DNA of 64,000 nucleotides from Phycisphaeraceae bacterium (GTDB lineage: Bacteria > Planctomycetota > Phycisphaerae > Phycisphaerales > UBA1924). The notes under the pieces were generated by a model, which worked only from the letters and a program-made list of their open reading frames with translations, ran no database searches and was not told the DNA's origin. The stretch is taken from positions 1,832,928 to 1,896,927 of the forward strand of contig JAHBXH010000001.1 of NCBI GenBank assembly GCA_019636555.1, read 5' to 3'. The position numbers and the translations under genes were made by a program. Below, one piece after another: positions 8,637 to 16,808 of the stretch (the stretch's first letter is position 1; every line of letters starts with the position of its first letter).

Positions 8637-9890
8637 TTAGTGCTTCCCCCCGGTTTCCGCGGCGGCGGGCGCTTCCGCGGGAGCGGATGGCGGGCGCGTG
8701 GGGGGAGAGCTTGCTTTGGGCTTGGGCGCGTCGGCCTTGTCGTCCGCCGCGGCATCCTGTTCCTTCTTCGACGGCACGTACGGCTTCGGTGCCGCGACCA
8801 TCCCCGGTCGCACCTTCTGCTGCCCTTCCACGAGAATGGTGTCACCGGCCTCGACGCCGGTGAGGATGATCCAGTCGCTGCCGATCCGCTCGCCCGTTGT
8901 GATGGGGCGGACGCTCACCTTGTTCTCGTGGTCGAGCACCATAATCTGATAGAGCCCCTGCACTTCGATGACGGCGCGCTGCGGGACCAGCAGCACATCT
9001 TTCTGCGTGCGCACGACCGTTCGGATCAAGCCGAATTGTCCCGGTCGCAGGATCCGGCGCGGATTCGAGAACGTCGCGGCAAGCCGGATCGATCCCGTGC
9101 GCACGTCCACCTGACGATCGGCGAAGAAGAACTTTCCTTTGTGCGGCCAGGTTTCGCCGTTGCTCAGAACCAGGTCGAATGCAAGATCCTTGCTCTTGGC
9201 CTCCATCTCCGCTTCCGACTTGTACTGAAGCGACCACCGGAGATAGTCCTGCTCGCTGATCACGAAGTACACCTTGATCGGATCGACCGTCGAAACCGCG
9301 GTGAGCTCCGTGCCGGTGGGGCCGACAAGGTCGCCGATCTGCGCGTTGGCGAGGCCCGCGACGCCGTCGATCAGCGACGTCACTTTGGTGAACCCGAGAT
9401 TGACCTGCGCGTTCTCGACCACGGCCTTCGCTGCCGCGACCGCCGCTTCCGCCGCGAGTTTCGCCTGGATCGCGTCGTCAAGTTCCTGCTGGCTGATCGC
9501 CTGCTCCGCCGCCAGCGGGGTGTACCGGTTCACATCGATCACGGCCTTGCCCAGTCGCGCTTCCTGCTGAGCGAGGTCGCCCTTGGCCTGGTCGAGAGCC
9601 GCTTTGAAGGGGCGGTCATCGATGGTGAAGAGAACATCTCCCTTTTTGACGAACGACCCCTCGGTGTAATTCTGCGCGACCAGATAGCCCGTGACCTGCG
9701 CGCGAATCTTGGCATTGACATAGCCGTCGGTCGTCGCGACCCATTCAGCCCAGATCGGGACGTCGCTGTTCTTGACCTGCATCGTCAGCACTTCGGGGGG
9801 CGGGGGCGCCTTCTTTTCTTCCTTTGTGCGGTCGCAGGACGAGGCGACGAGTGCCGCGAGCGAGAGCAGGATCACTTTGTGCGCAGTCAT
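8637..9890 (-). CDS. RND efflux periplasmic adaptor (membrane fusion protein)
   Basis: A 417-residue adaptor of the AcrA/MexA type. A lipoprotein signal ends in LVASSC. The biotinyl-lipoyl halves flank a coiled-coil hairpin around residues 110-170 rich in alanine, and the beta-barrel contains VKVYFVISEQDYLRW-like features. The C-terminal 40 residues are Ala/Pro rich and probably disordered. An upstream ATG at 9929 would add 13 residues before the signal peptide; the ATG at 9890 is preferred. It is the first gene of the operon adaptor-pump-channel, and a TATGAT promoter box lies about 35 bases upstream. Confidence 0.92.
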   Translation of the reverse strand: MTAHKVILLSLAALVASSCDRTKEEKKAPPPPEVLTMQVKNSDVPIWAEWVATTDGYVNAKIRAQVTGYLVAQNYTEGSFVKKGDVLFTIDDRPFKAALDQAKGDLAQQEARLGKAVIDVNRYTPLAAEQAISQQELDDAIQAKLAAEAAVAAAKAVVENAQVNLGFTKVTSLIDGVAGLANAQIGDLVGPTGTELTAVSTVDPIKVYFVISEQDYLRWSLQYKSEAEMEAKSKDLAFDLVLSNGETWPHKGKFFFADRQVDVRTGSIRLAATFSNPRRILRPGQFGLIRTVVRTQKDVLLVPQRAVIEVQGLYQIMVLDHENKVSVRPITTGERIGSDWIILTGVEAGDTILVEGQQKVRPGMVAAPKPYVPSKKEQDAAADDKADAPKPKASSPPTRPPSAPAEAPAAAETGGKH

Positions 9891-9924
9891 GGAGTTCTCA
9901 CGTGACGTGTTCGGCGTCGGCGCG

Positions 9925-9954
9925 ATCATACCGAGTATTGGGTGATTGTGTCGG
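9925..9954 (-). promoter_or_regulatory. Candidate promoter of the RND efflux operon
   Basis: On the minus strand, CCGACA (plus positions 9949-9954) and TATGAT (9925-9930) are separated by 18 bases and end about 35 bases before the adaptor start. The -10 matches 5 of 6 consensus bases and the -35 matches 4 of 6. No repressor gene is adjacent. Confidence 0.45.
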
Positions 9955-11396
9955 CGGCAGGAGGGACAGTTGGGTAGGTGGTCGGGTCGTGCGTGCGCCG
10001 AAGTCTTCCTGCGAGTTCAATGGAAATTCCGGGCGCGCACGATGAGCGGCTCGCTTGCTTCGAGTCCTTGCAGACGCGAAACGATCACGTGCACAACCTC
10101 ACCTTCGCGCTGGACCTTTCCGTAAGCGACAGCACGTTGGCGCGCGCCTGCTTCCGGTAGCACTCATAGACCTGACGCCACACAATCAGATTGGCGATGC
10201 CGGTCTCATCTTCGATCGTAATGAACGTCACGCCCGAAGCCGTTCCGGGGCGCTGGCGCACGAGCACCAGCCCCGCGACCGCGATGGGACAGTCGTTGTG
10301 ACAGAGCTTCGCGTTGCGAAGATCGCCGCACGGGCGTACCTTGCGCGCTCTGAGCGAAGGACGAAGAAATTCCATCGGGTGCGACTTGAGCGAGAGACCC
10401 GTCGCGTTGTAGTCGAGCGTGGTATGCTGCTGCGCCGAGAGCGCGGGCAGTCCCGGCTCTGCTTCCGGTTCTTCCGCGCCGTCGAAGAGCGGCAGCTTGT
10501 CATCGCGGAGAAGCCGTGCGTTCCAGAGCGCTTCCTGACGCGAGAGATTCATGGAGCCGAAAGCATCCGCGCCCGCGAGCCTCCGGAAAGTCAGCGCGCT
10601 CGAGCCCGATTCGCGCCAGAGCGAAAGCAGAGACGAGTAGCGCCCACGCCGCTCGACCGCGGCGCGAATCGCATCGCCATCTTCTTTCCGCGCGCCCGCC
10701 ACCAGCCGCATGCCAAGACGCAGCGCGCCGTCGGGTTCGACCGTGCAATCCCATGCGCTGTGGTTCACATCGATCGGCCGGACCACGACATTGTGCTCTT
10801 TGGCATCGCGGATGAGCTGCGCCGGCGCATAGAAACCCATCGGCTGGCTGTTCAGGATCGCCGCGCAGAACTCCGCCGGGTAGTGACACTTCAGCCACGC
10901 CGATGCGTACACCAATAGTGCAAACGACGCGGCATGGCTCTCTGGAAAACCATGCTCGTGAAACCTTTGATCTGCTCGAAGCAGCGCTCCGCGAACGATC
11001 GCGGGATCGCCCTTGCGTTTCCACGCCGCCATCGCGCGCCGCAGCTGATCCGCCTCGCCCGGTGTGAACCCCGCCGCCTTCACCGCGAGCGCCATGCACT
11101 GTTCCTGAAACAGCGGCACACCGAGCGTGCGTCCCAGCACTTCATCAAAAGAAGGATGAGGCGAGGGCGGAATCGGTTCTTCTTTGTTGCGCCGGCGCAG
11201 GTACGGATGCACCATGTCGCCCTGGATCGCCCGGGCCGCACGATCGCGACCTCGATGACGAGATCGTAAAACTCTTTCGGTTTCAGCCGCGGCAGCATCG
11301 ACATCTGCGCCCGGCTCTCGATCTGAAAAACCCCGACGGTGTCCGCCTGCTGGATCATCGCGTAGGTGGCGGGATCCGGATGAGGAATGGTGTGGA

Positions 11397-11437
11397 GGAA
11401 GAGAAGGGAAGGGCAGAGGGGCAGAGGGAAGAAGAGC
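11397..11437. repeat. Low-complexity end array of the S23 element (distal to start)
   Basis: A purine-rich tract on the plus strand with two adjacent GGGCAGAG-like units followed by GGAAGAAGAG. Read inward, it is the imperfect counterpart of the array at 11885-11912. Confidence 0.6.
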
Positions 11438-11439
11438 AA

Positions 11440-11841
11440 CTACTTCTTGCGTTTCAGGTCTTTCTTCAGCCGAAGCTCTTCTTTCGTCTTGGCGTCTAAC
11501 TTCATCAGCAGGCTTTGGATCATGCGATCTTCTTCGGCCAGTTTGGCAATCAATCCCGGATTGACGGGAATCATTTCCAAGCTGGTTGCGATCTCGTAGG
11601 CGGTACTCAGTTCTCCCAGCGAACCGATCGCCGTTCGAAGACCCTTCATGTATTCCGGGCGTGTGTACTTGCAATATCCTTCCGCGATGTTCATCGGGAT
11701 CGAGCATGCGGCGCGACGCATCTGATTGGTGAGACAGAACATTTCTTCCTTGGGCATCTTCCGTGTCGCGAGATAGATCTCGCGCGCCAAGATCATCCCC
11801 TTCTGCCAGATCAACAAGTCTCGAAACGTTTTCACTTTCAT
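11440..11841 (-). CDS. S23/IVP-family four-helix-bundle protein
   Basis: A 133-residue protein with the hallmarks of the family first seen in 23S rRNA intervening sequences: [17 protein letters not shown] at the N-terminus, the core [20 protein letters not shown] near residues 37-56, [23 protein letters not shown] near 63-85, and a lysine-rich tail ([11 protein letters not shown]). The family forms a pentameric, basic four-helix bundle related to the Avd accessory protein of diversity-generating retroelements; its own function is unresolved. Here it is intact and complete while the gene around it is ruined. A GGAAAG eight bases before the ATG at 11841 may serve as ribosome-binding site. Confidence 0.9.
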   Translation of the reverse strand: MKVKTFRDLLIWQKGMILAREIYLATRKMPKEEMFCLTNQMRRAACSIPMNIAEGYCKYTRPEYMKGLRTAIGSLGELSTAYEIATSLEMIPVNPGLIAKLAEEDRMIQSLLMKLDAKTKEELRLKKDLKRKK

Positions 11842-11884
11842 GGGTCGTGCTTTCCGGTAATCGGTTTGTTTCCGCCGCGTTTAT

Positions 11885-11912
11885 CCCTTTGCCCCTTTGC
11901 CCCTTTGCCCCT
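11885..11912. repeat. Tandem 8-bp array (GCCCCTTT) at the S23 element edge
   Basis: Three and a half copies of GCCCCTTT/CCCTTTGC on the plus strand. On the minus strand they read GGGGCAAA toward the S23 gene. It abuts the last recognisable dnaE2 codons (ALDLV). Confidence 0.75.
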
Positions 11913-12534
11913 GTTTACCAAATCCAACGCCTTCGACAAACACGTCAACATCCCCAGCCCGAGCACGTCGACCTTGAACATTCCGACCGCGTCGATGTCG
12001 TCCTTGTCCCATTCGATCACCGTGCGATCGGGCATCGCGGCGTTCTCGACGGGAACGAGTTCGCAGAGCGGCGTGCGCGTGATGACGAATCCGCCAACGT
12101 GTTGCGAGAGATGGCGAGGGAAACCGAGCAACTCGCCGACAAGTCGCGCGAGCCACTGCAGCGTGATGTCTTCCGGGTTGAGGCCCATCTCGCGCAGGCT
12201 TTCCGGATCGATCGCGCCCTTGTCCCACCACTCGATCGATTTCGCAAGGCGATCGACAAGATCGAGCGAGAGCCCGAGCGCTTTGCCGACGTCGCGCACC
12301 GCGCTGCGCCTTCGATACGAGATCGCCTCGGCGGTGAGCGCGGCGCGATCGCGTCCGTATTTTCTGTAGATGTACTGGATCACCTCCTCGCGCCGCTCGT
12401 GCTCGAAATCGATGTCGATGTCCGGCGGCTCGTTGCGCTCCTTGCTGATGAAGCGCTCGAAGAGCAATTGGAACTTGGTGGGGTCGACGCTGGTGACGCC
12501 GAGGCAGAAGCAAACGGCGGAATTCGCGGCACCT

Positions 12535-12545
12535 CCCCCCCCCCC
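12535..12545. repeat. Homopolymer run of eleven C (G on the minus strand)
   Basis: The run lies in the dnaE2 remnant at the GRGSAANS motif and coincides with a frame change. It could reflect slippage in the organism or sequencing error. Confidence 0.8.
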
Positions 12546-12827
12546 GGCCCTGGCAGAGACGGCGGTGTTCGCGGAAGCAAAGGCGGCGGGTCGCACGATG
12601 ATGCTGCCGGGGCCGCACAATTCGCGGTTTGCGCCAGATCGGGAGCGGACGATCAAATCCGCAACGGCGGCGTTTGTCGTTTCAACTCTCGAACTGATGC
12701 CGGCGTCGCGGTAACGGAGACAACAGAAGGCTCGCACTCGATTTCCTCGAGGAGTTTCATTTTGTGATCTCCGGATGACTGCTAGGCTCTTGCCGGGTGA
12801 GTCCGCCTTACACCTCGGAACTTTGCA

Positions 12828-14696
12828 ATGGCCTATCTCCCGATCGAGAACTACGGCGTCATCGGCAATCTCCGCACGACTGCCCATGTTGGACTCAATG
12901 GGTCGATCGACTGGCTGTGCATGCCTCAGTTCGATTCGTCGAGCGTCTTCGCGGCGATCCTCGATGACGACAAGGGTGGGCGATTCAGCGTTTCTCCGGT
13001 GGAGAATCACGGCGCCGCGCGTCAGTTCTACTGGCCCGATACCAACGTACTGGTTACCCGCTTTCAATCGCACGAGGGGGTTGCCGAGCTCATCGATTTC
13101 ATGCCGATGGGTGGACAGAGTGCCGCGGCTCCGCTGGATGATCCGCACACGCCGTCGATCGTGCGCATCTGCCGCGGCGTGTTCGGGCGGGTCAACGTCC
13201 GGGTGCATTGCCGGCCCGCGTTCGACTATGCGCGGGCGAAGCACCAATGCACGATCGTGCCGTGGGGCGCCGTGTTCGAATCGCCGGAGGCTTATCTGCA
13301 TGTGACGAGCACGACGCCTCTGGCGGCGCAGGATTCCGGCGGTGTCGGCGCCGACGTCAAGCTCGAAGCGGGTCAGACGATCGTGCTTTCGCTCTATCAC
13401 GGGATCGGGAAGGCACCCGCGCATGGGAAAACCGAAATTCTGCACGAGCCGCACGCCAACAAGCTGCTCGAGCACACGATCGGCTATTGGCGGCGATGGA
13501 TACAGGGCTGCACGTACACGGGGCGCTGGCGCGAGATGGTTCGGCGGTCGGCGCTCACGCTCAAGATGTTGACGTTTGAACCAACGGGCGCGATCGTGGC
13601 GGCGCCGACGTGCTCACTGCCGGCGCCGATCGGCGGCGAGCGCAACTGGGACTACAGGTACACGTGGGTGCGTGATGCCGCGTTCACGCTGTACGGGCTG
13701 ATGCGCGTCGGTCTGGTTCATGAGACCGACGCGTTCATGCACTGGGTCGATGCGCGGATCCACGAGTTGACCCCGGATGGGATGCTGCAGCCTCTGTACC
13801 GCCTCGACGGTCGCCACGAGGTTGAAGAGATCACGCTCGATCACTTGGAAGGGTACCGGGGCTCGCGTCCGGTTCGGATCGGGAATGCGGCGTACCAGCA
13901 GCTTCAGATCGACGTGTGCGGCGAGTTGATGGACTCGGTGTATTTGTACAACAAGTACGCGACGCCGATCAGCTACGACACGTGGAGACAGCTCACGCGG
14001 GTGATGAACTGGGTGTGCAAGAACTGGACGCGGCCGGACCGAGGTGTGTGGGAGGTGCGCGGGCCCGAGCATCATTTTTTGTATTCCAAAGTGATGTGCT
14101 GGGTCGCGCTCGACCGCGGCATTCGGCTTGCGGAGAAGCGGTCGTTCCCCGGCGATCTGCTCGGTTGGCGCAACGTTCGCGATGAGATCTATCGCGAGGT
14201 GATGGACAAGGGCTATCACCCCGGCCGCGGCGCGTTCGTCCAGCACTATGACACCGACACGCTCGACGCGGCGAACCTTGCGTTTCCGCTCGTGTTCTTT
14301 CTCGCGCCCAACGACCCGCGGATGCTTCGCACGCTGGACGCCATCTCGCGTCCGCTCACCGAGCGGGGCCTGACCGCCGACACGCAGGTGTACCGCTACC
14401 GGCAGGACGAGACGGACGACGGGCTTTCCGGGAACGAGGGCGGATTCAACATCTGCACGCTCTGGATGATCGAGGCGCAGACCCGCGCCGGGCGCTTTCA
14501 GCCGGAGCGGCTCGAGAAAGCGCGGGTGTTGTTCGAGAAGTTTCTCGGGTACGCCAATCACGTCGGGCTGTACGCGGAGCAGACGGGGATGCGAGGCGAG
14601 GCGCTCGGAAACTTTCCGCAGGCGTTCACGCACCTGGCGTTCATTAGTGCCGCGTTCAATCTGGATCGGGCGCTTGGTGGAAGCAGGGGGGAGTGA
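12828..14696 (+). CDS. Glycoside hydrolase family 15 (glucoamylase/trehalase-like)
   Basis: A 622-residue cytoplasmic protein of the GH15 type found widely in bacteria. The N-terminal beta-sandwich begins with the characteristic [20 protein letters not shown] and [19 protein letters not shown]. The (alpha/alpha)6 barrel follows from about residue 265, with [19 protein letters not shown] near the first acidic catalytic region, and a later [30 protein letters not shown] motif. It probably hydrolyses an alpha-linked glucan, glucoside or trehalose; members of this family have been shown to do each, so the substrate is undecided. It is divergent from the dnaE2 remnant and appears to stand alone. 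Confidence 0.9.
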   Translation: MAYLPIENYGVIGNLRTTAHVGLNGSIDWLCMPQFDSSSVFAAILDDDKGGRFSVSPVENHGAARQFYWPDTNVLVTRFQSHEGVAELIDFMPMGGQSAAAPLDDPHTPSIVRICRGVFGRVNVRVHCRPAFDYARAKHQCTIVPWGAVFESPEAYLHVTSTTPLAAQDSGGVGADVKLEAGQTIVLSLYHGIGKAPAHGKTEILHEPHANKLLEHTIGYWRRWIQGCTYTGRWREMVRRSALTLKMLTFEPTGAIVAAPTCSLPAPIGGERNWDYRYTWVRDAAFTLYGLMRVGLVHETDAFMHWVDARIHELTPDGMLQPLYRLDGRHEVEEITLDHLEGYRGSRPVRIGNAAYQQLQIDVCGELMDSVYLYNKYATPISYDTWRQLTRVMNWVCKNWTRPDRGVWEVRGPEHHFLYSKVMCWVALDRGIRLAEKRSFPGDLLGWRNVRDEIYREVMDKGYHPGRGAFVQHYDTDTLDAANLAFPLVFFLAPNDPRMLRTLDAISRPLTERGLTADTQVYRYRQDETDDGLSGNEGGFNICTLWMIEAQTRAGRFQPERLEKARVLFEKFLGYANHVGLYAEQTGMRGEALGNFPQAFTHLAFISAAFNLDRALGGSRGE

Positions 14697-14732
14697 CGGG
14701 GCAGGCGGCGTGGGCTTGGGCGTGGCGCCAAA

Positions 14733-14753
14733 TCACTTGCATTTTGCAAGTGA
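14733..14753 (+). promoter_or_regulatory. Perfect palindromic operator candidate
   Basis: TCACTTGCA and TGCAAGTGA are perfect 9-base arms around a TTT centre. The palindrome covers the -35 and spacer region of the promoter whose -10 box is TAGAAT at 14759-14764. This is the classic position for a repressor site. The HxlR-type regulator encoded at the end of the same operon is the natural candidate to bind it. Confidence 0.55.
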
Positions 14754-14758
14754 CTGCG

Positions 14759-14764
14759 TAGAAT
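14759..14764 (+). promoter_or_regulatory. -10 box, leaderless type (DinB-like gene)
   Basis: TAGAAT lies six bases before the ATG at 14771, so the transcript would begin at or next to the start codon. Confidence 0.5.
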
Positions 14765-14770
14765 GCCGCC

Positions 14771-15369
14771 ATGTCAAAGCCATTCACTGCGGAGCCCGTG
14801 CTGGACAAGCCCGGAGCGGGTGTTCCGAAGATCGAGCAGTTGGTGGGGGGGGGGTGCTGCGGATCGGCTGCCGCGTCAACGGTCGCGCGGGATCCGATCG
14901 GAAGTTCAATCGAGAGCGAACTCGGATACGCGAGTTGTATGAATCGCTTTCGGCGGGAGCGGCGGCGGAGCGCGTGCTGATCCCGAGGCTGCGCGGGCTC
15001 GAGGACAGCAGCAGGTATTGGTCGGTGTGGATGATGCTGGATCACCTTCGGATCGTGAATTCGCAGGTGGCGATGGTGATCGCGTCGCTTTAGAAGGGCG
15101 ATGTGCCGCGGATGAAGGCGAGCACGGCGGCGGTGAAGCCGTCGAGAGAGGTTGGCGCGGATGTGGTGCAGCGATACGAGGGTTCGTGCGACGAGGTGGA
15201 GCGTGTTGTCGCAGGTGCGGCAAAGCTTCGGACGGCTGTGCGGTTCGCGCATCCGTGGTTTGGGCCGCTGGATGCCGCGGAATGGCACGGGATGACAGGG
15301 ATGCATCTGGCGATTCATCGGAAGCAGATCGAGGAGATACTGCGGCAGATGAAATCAGAACAGAAGTAA
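14771..15369 (+). pseudogene. DinB-like (DUF1569-type) four-helix protein, disrupted
   Basis: The N-terminus MSKPFTAEPVLDKPGAGVPK is read from 14771. After a run of ten G (14845-14854) the coding pattern moves to another phase, which contains RELYESLSAGAAAERVLIPR and SSRYWSVWMMLDHLRIVNSQ, typical of DinB-superfamily helices. That phase ends at an amber codon (15091-15093) but continues in frame as KGDVPRMKASTAAVKPS to MHLAIHRKQIEEILRQMKSE and a TAA at 15367. A one- or two-base slip plus one substitution would restore an intact protein of about 195 residues. The HxlR gene follows directly and has its own AGGAGG. The gene is scored as broken unless slippage or readthrough occurs. Confidence 0.7.
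14845..14854 (+). repeat. Homopolymer run of ten G in the DinB-like gene
   Basis: G10 lies at the point where the coding phase of the DinB-like gene changes, so a change of length by one or two bases would join the two halves. Confidence 0.8.
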
Positions 15370-15378
15370 GGAGGCTCG

Positions 15379-15759
15379 TTGGCGCGTTCAAAGAAGAGCA
15401 GACGCTCGGTTTGTCCGGTGGCTTGCGCGCTCGATCTGATCGGCGACCGGTGGACGCTGATCGTGCTGCGGGACCTCTTTGTGGGGAAGGCGCACTTCCG
15501 GGAATTTCTGGAATCGCCGGAGGGAATCGCGACCAACATTTTGACGAGCCGATTGCACGACTTGTGTGAGAGCGGGCTGGTTGTCGCGCGAGATTCGACG
15601 GAGCGGGCCGGGAGTTCGGCGTATGCGCTGACAAAGAAAGGCAGGAGCTTGCTGCCCGTCATGCTCGCCGTTCGCGATTGGGGGCTCGCGAATATTGCGG
15701 GAACGAGGGCGCTCGTGGGCGAGAAGGGCCGGAACGGGGCAGAGAATGGGCGGAAATGA
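15379..15759 (+). CDS. HxlR-family transcriptional regulator
   Basis: A 126-residue winged-helix protein. The diagnostic motif CPVACALDLIGDRWTLIVLR is at residues 12-31 with the family cysteine, followed by the recognition region GIATNILTSRLHDLCESGLV. TTG at 15379 is used because AGGAGG sits four bases upstream and the DinB-like gene ends ten bases before. HxlR proteins often respond to oxidants or aldehydes and often repress adjacent genes. The palindrome at 14733-14753 is a plausible site for autoregulation. The last 20 residues (VGEKGRNGAENGRK) are hydrophilic and non-conserved. Confidence 0.9.
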   Translation: MARSKKSRRSVCPVACALDLIGDRWTLIVLRDLFVGKAHFREFLESPEGIATNILTSRLHDLCESGLVVARDSTERAGSSAYALTKKGRSLLPVMLAVRDWGLANIAGTRALVGEKGRNGAENGRK

Positions 15760-15763
15760 AAAA

Positions 15764-15792
15764 CCCCCGCGTCGTGAAACGCGGGGGGTTTT
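15764..15792. terminator. Bidirectional intrinsic terminator
   Basis: CCCCCGCGT (15764-15772) pairs with ACGCGGGGG (15779-15787) around CGTGAA, with A residues before and TTTT after. It lies between the HxlR gene and the oppositely oriented tRNA and can serve both. Confidence 0.85.
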
Positions 15793-15796
15793 CGAA

Positions 15797-15870
<74 letters not shown>

Positions 15871-15964
15871 ATCTGGAGGGAAGATAGGCGCGAGAGGCGG
15901 TTCTGTCAATCGGGGCGGGCGTTTCGGGCGCGAAACCAGGCGGCACCTTGCGGGTAGACGTCGC

Positions 15965-16762
15965 ATGCTCCATCGCGAAGAAATCATCTCGGGGCTTCGG
16001 GAACAACTGATCGCAAATCCGGATTTTCGTGCCGCGTGGCTGGGTGGGAGCGATGCGAACGGGCGCACGGATGAGTGGTCGGACATTGATCTGATGGTGG
16101 TGTGCGCACGGGGCAAGACGGAAGCGGCGGCGACGGTCATCGAAGCGGCGGTCGAAAAAATCGGACCGATCCGGATTCGCTTTCGGTTGCCGACGCCGAC
16201 GTGGCACGGATTCGAGCAGGCGTTCTATCAACTCGAGAATGCGCCGGAAGACTTGATGATCGATTGGCTGATCGTGGAGGAAGACAAGCCGCATCCGTGG
16301 TTTGAGAAGGAGCGGCACGGAGTCGGGCGGCTCTTGTTCGATCATGATTCGCTCGTGCGCGTGGCGCACGTTGATCGGGCCGCGTGCATTGACGCGGCGG
16401 CGAAAAAAGTGAAGGAGATGCGAAAGAAGTTCCCGTTGTTCCGGCATTTGCCCGTGAAACTGGCGCGGCGGAATCTGCCAGTGGATGCGGCGTACTTCTA
16501 TCAGGCGCTGGTGCTGCGGCCGCTTGTTGATCTCTTGCGCTGCGTGCACTGCATCGAGCGTTACGACTTTGGATTCCGGTATCTGAAGGATGATTTGCCG
16601 CGGGGCGTGTACGAACGGATCGCGAGGCTTTGCTGGTTGCCCGGGCCGGAAGCAATCGCGGGGGCGGTGAAAGACGCAACGGAGATGTTTGAGAGTGCGC
16701 TTGTTACATGGGATGAAACGGAATTGAGAGAGGCGGGGCGCGCCGGCGCGGCATCGCGATAG
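15965..16762 (+). CDS. Nucleotidyltransferase-domain protein
   Basis: A 265-residue protein with the minimal nucleotidyltransferase motif GGSDANGRTDEWSDIDLMVV at residues about 27-46 (GS followed by DxD). The remaining two-thirds, including MRKKFPLFRHLPVKLARRNL and AYFYQALVLRPLVDLLRC, looks like the helical partner domain of aminoglycoside-adenylyltransferase-like proteins. It could transfer a nucleotide to a small molecule or protein; the substrate is not evident. The longer in-frame extension upstream overlaps the tRNA and is rejected. It precedes purD by 46 bases. Confidence 0.7.
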   Translation: MLHREEIISGLREQLIANPDFRAAWLGGSDANGRTDEWSDIDLMVVCARGKTEAAATVIEAAVEKIGPIRIRFRLPTPTWHGFEQAFYQLENAPEDLMIDWLIVEEDKPHPWFEKERHGVGRLLFDHDSLVRVAHVDRAACIDAAAKKVKEMRKKFPLFRHLPVKLARRNLPVDAAYFYQALVLRPLVDLLRCVHCIERYDFGFRYLKDDLPRGVYERIARLCWLPGPEAIAGAVKDATEMFESALVTWDETELREAGRAGAASR

Positions 16763-16808
16763 CTACCATCGCCCCGGTTTGCCGCGGTCGGCGGCGATAG
16801 GGAGAGCG

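Larger units (their letters stand above)
11397..11912 (-). mobile_element. Putative S23/four-helix-bundle insertion element
   Basis: About 515 bases interrupt dnaE2 between the conserved ALDLV and TIPHPDP motifs. The insert holds one gene, for an S23-type four-helix-bundle protein. Both ends carry short arrays of an 8-base unit that read inward as GGGGCAAA (gene-upstream end, 11885-11912) and GGGCAGAG/GGGGCAGA (downstream end, about 11411-11428), making imperfect terminal inverted repeats. No transposase gene is present and I could not identify a target-site duplication. The exact borders are uncertain by about ten bases on each side. Mobility is inferred from the position and the ends, not demonstrated. 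Confidence 0.6.
10017..12558 (-). pseudogene. dnaE2: dnaE2 (error-prone DNA polymerase III alpha) remnant
   Basis: Pieces of DnaE2 occur in order on the minus strand in four different reading phases. The first recognisable motif is LCQGRG at about 12558, followed by [17 protein letters not shown] after a run of eleven G. The next segment contains [20 protein letters not shown] and runs to SKALDLV near 11915. Then comes an insertion carrying an S23 gene. The polymerase resumes with [20 protein letters not shown] and [10 protein letters not shown] up to AIVRPG. There a missing base near 11235 moves the frame to [12 protein letters not shown] and on to about 10120, where a second missing base precedes KVQREGEVVHVIV and a stop at 10017. 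The N-terminal PHP part and roughly 400 residues are absent, because the GH15 gene begins just beyond. The gene cannot make a working polymerase. Part of the damage could be assembly error. Confidence 0.85.

Noticed and set aside
5451..9905. A 1484-codon open frame on the plus strand antisense to the efflux operon.
   Set aside because: It is Arg/His/Asp-rich with no domain, and mirrors the codon bias of the three real genes opposite.
12653..12760. A 35-codon minus-strand frame ([12 protein letters not shown]) with GGAG eight bases before its ATG.
   Set aside because: Short, no family, and in the decayed dnaE2 leader. It could be the start of the old gene or chance.
12559..13475. Upstream extension of the minus-strand frame that carries the first dnaE2 segment.
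   Set aside because: Most of it is antisense to the GH15 gene and has no similarity to DnaE2.
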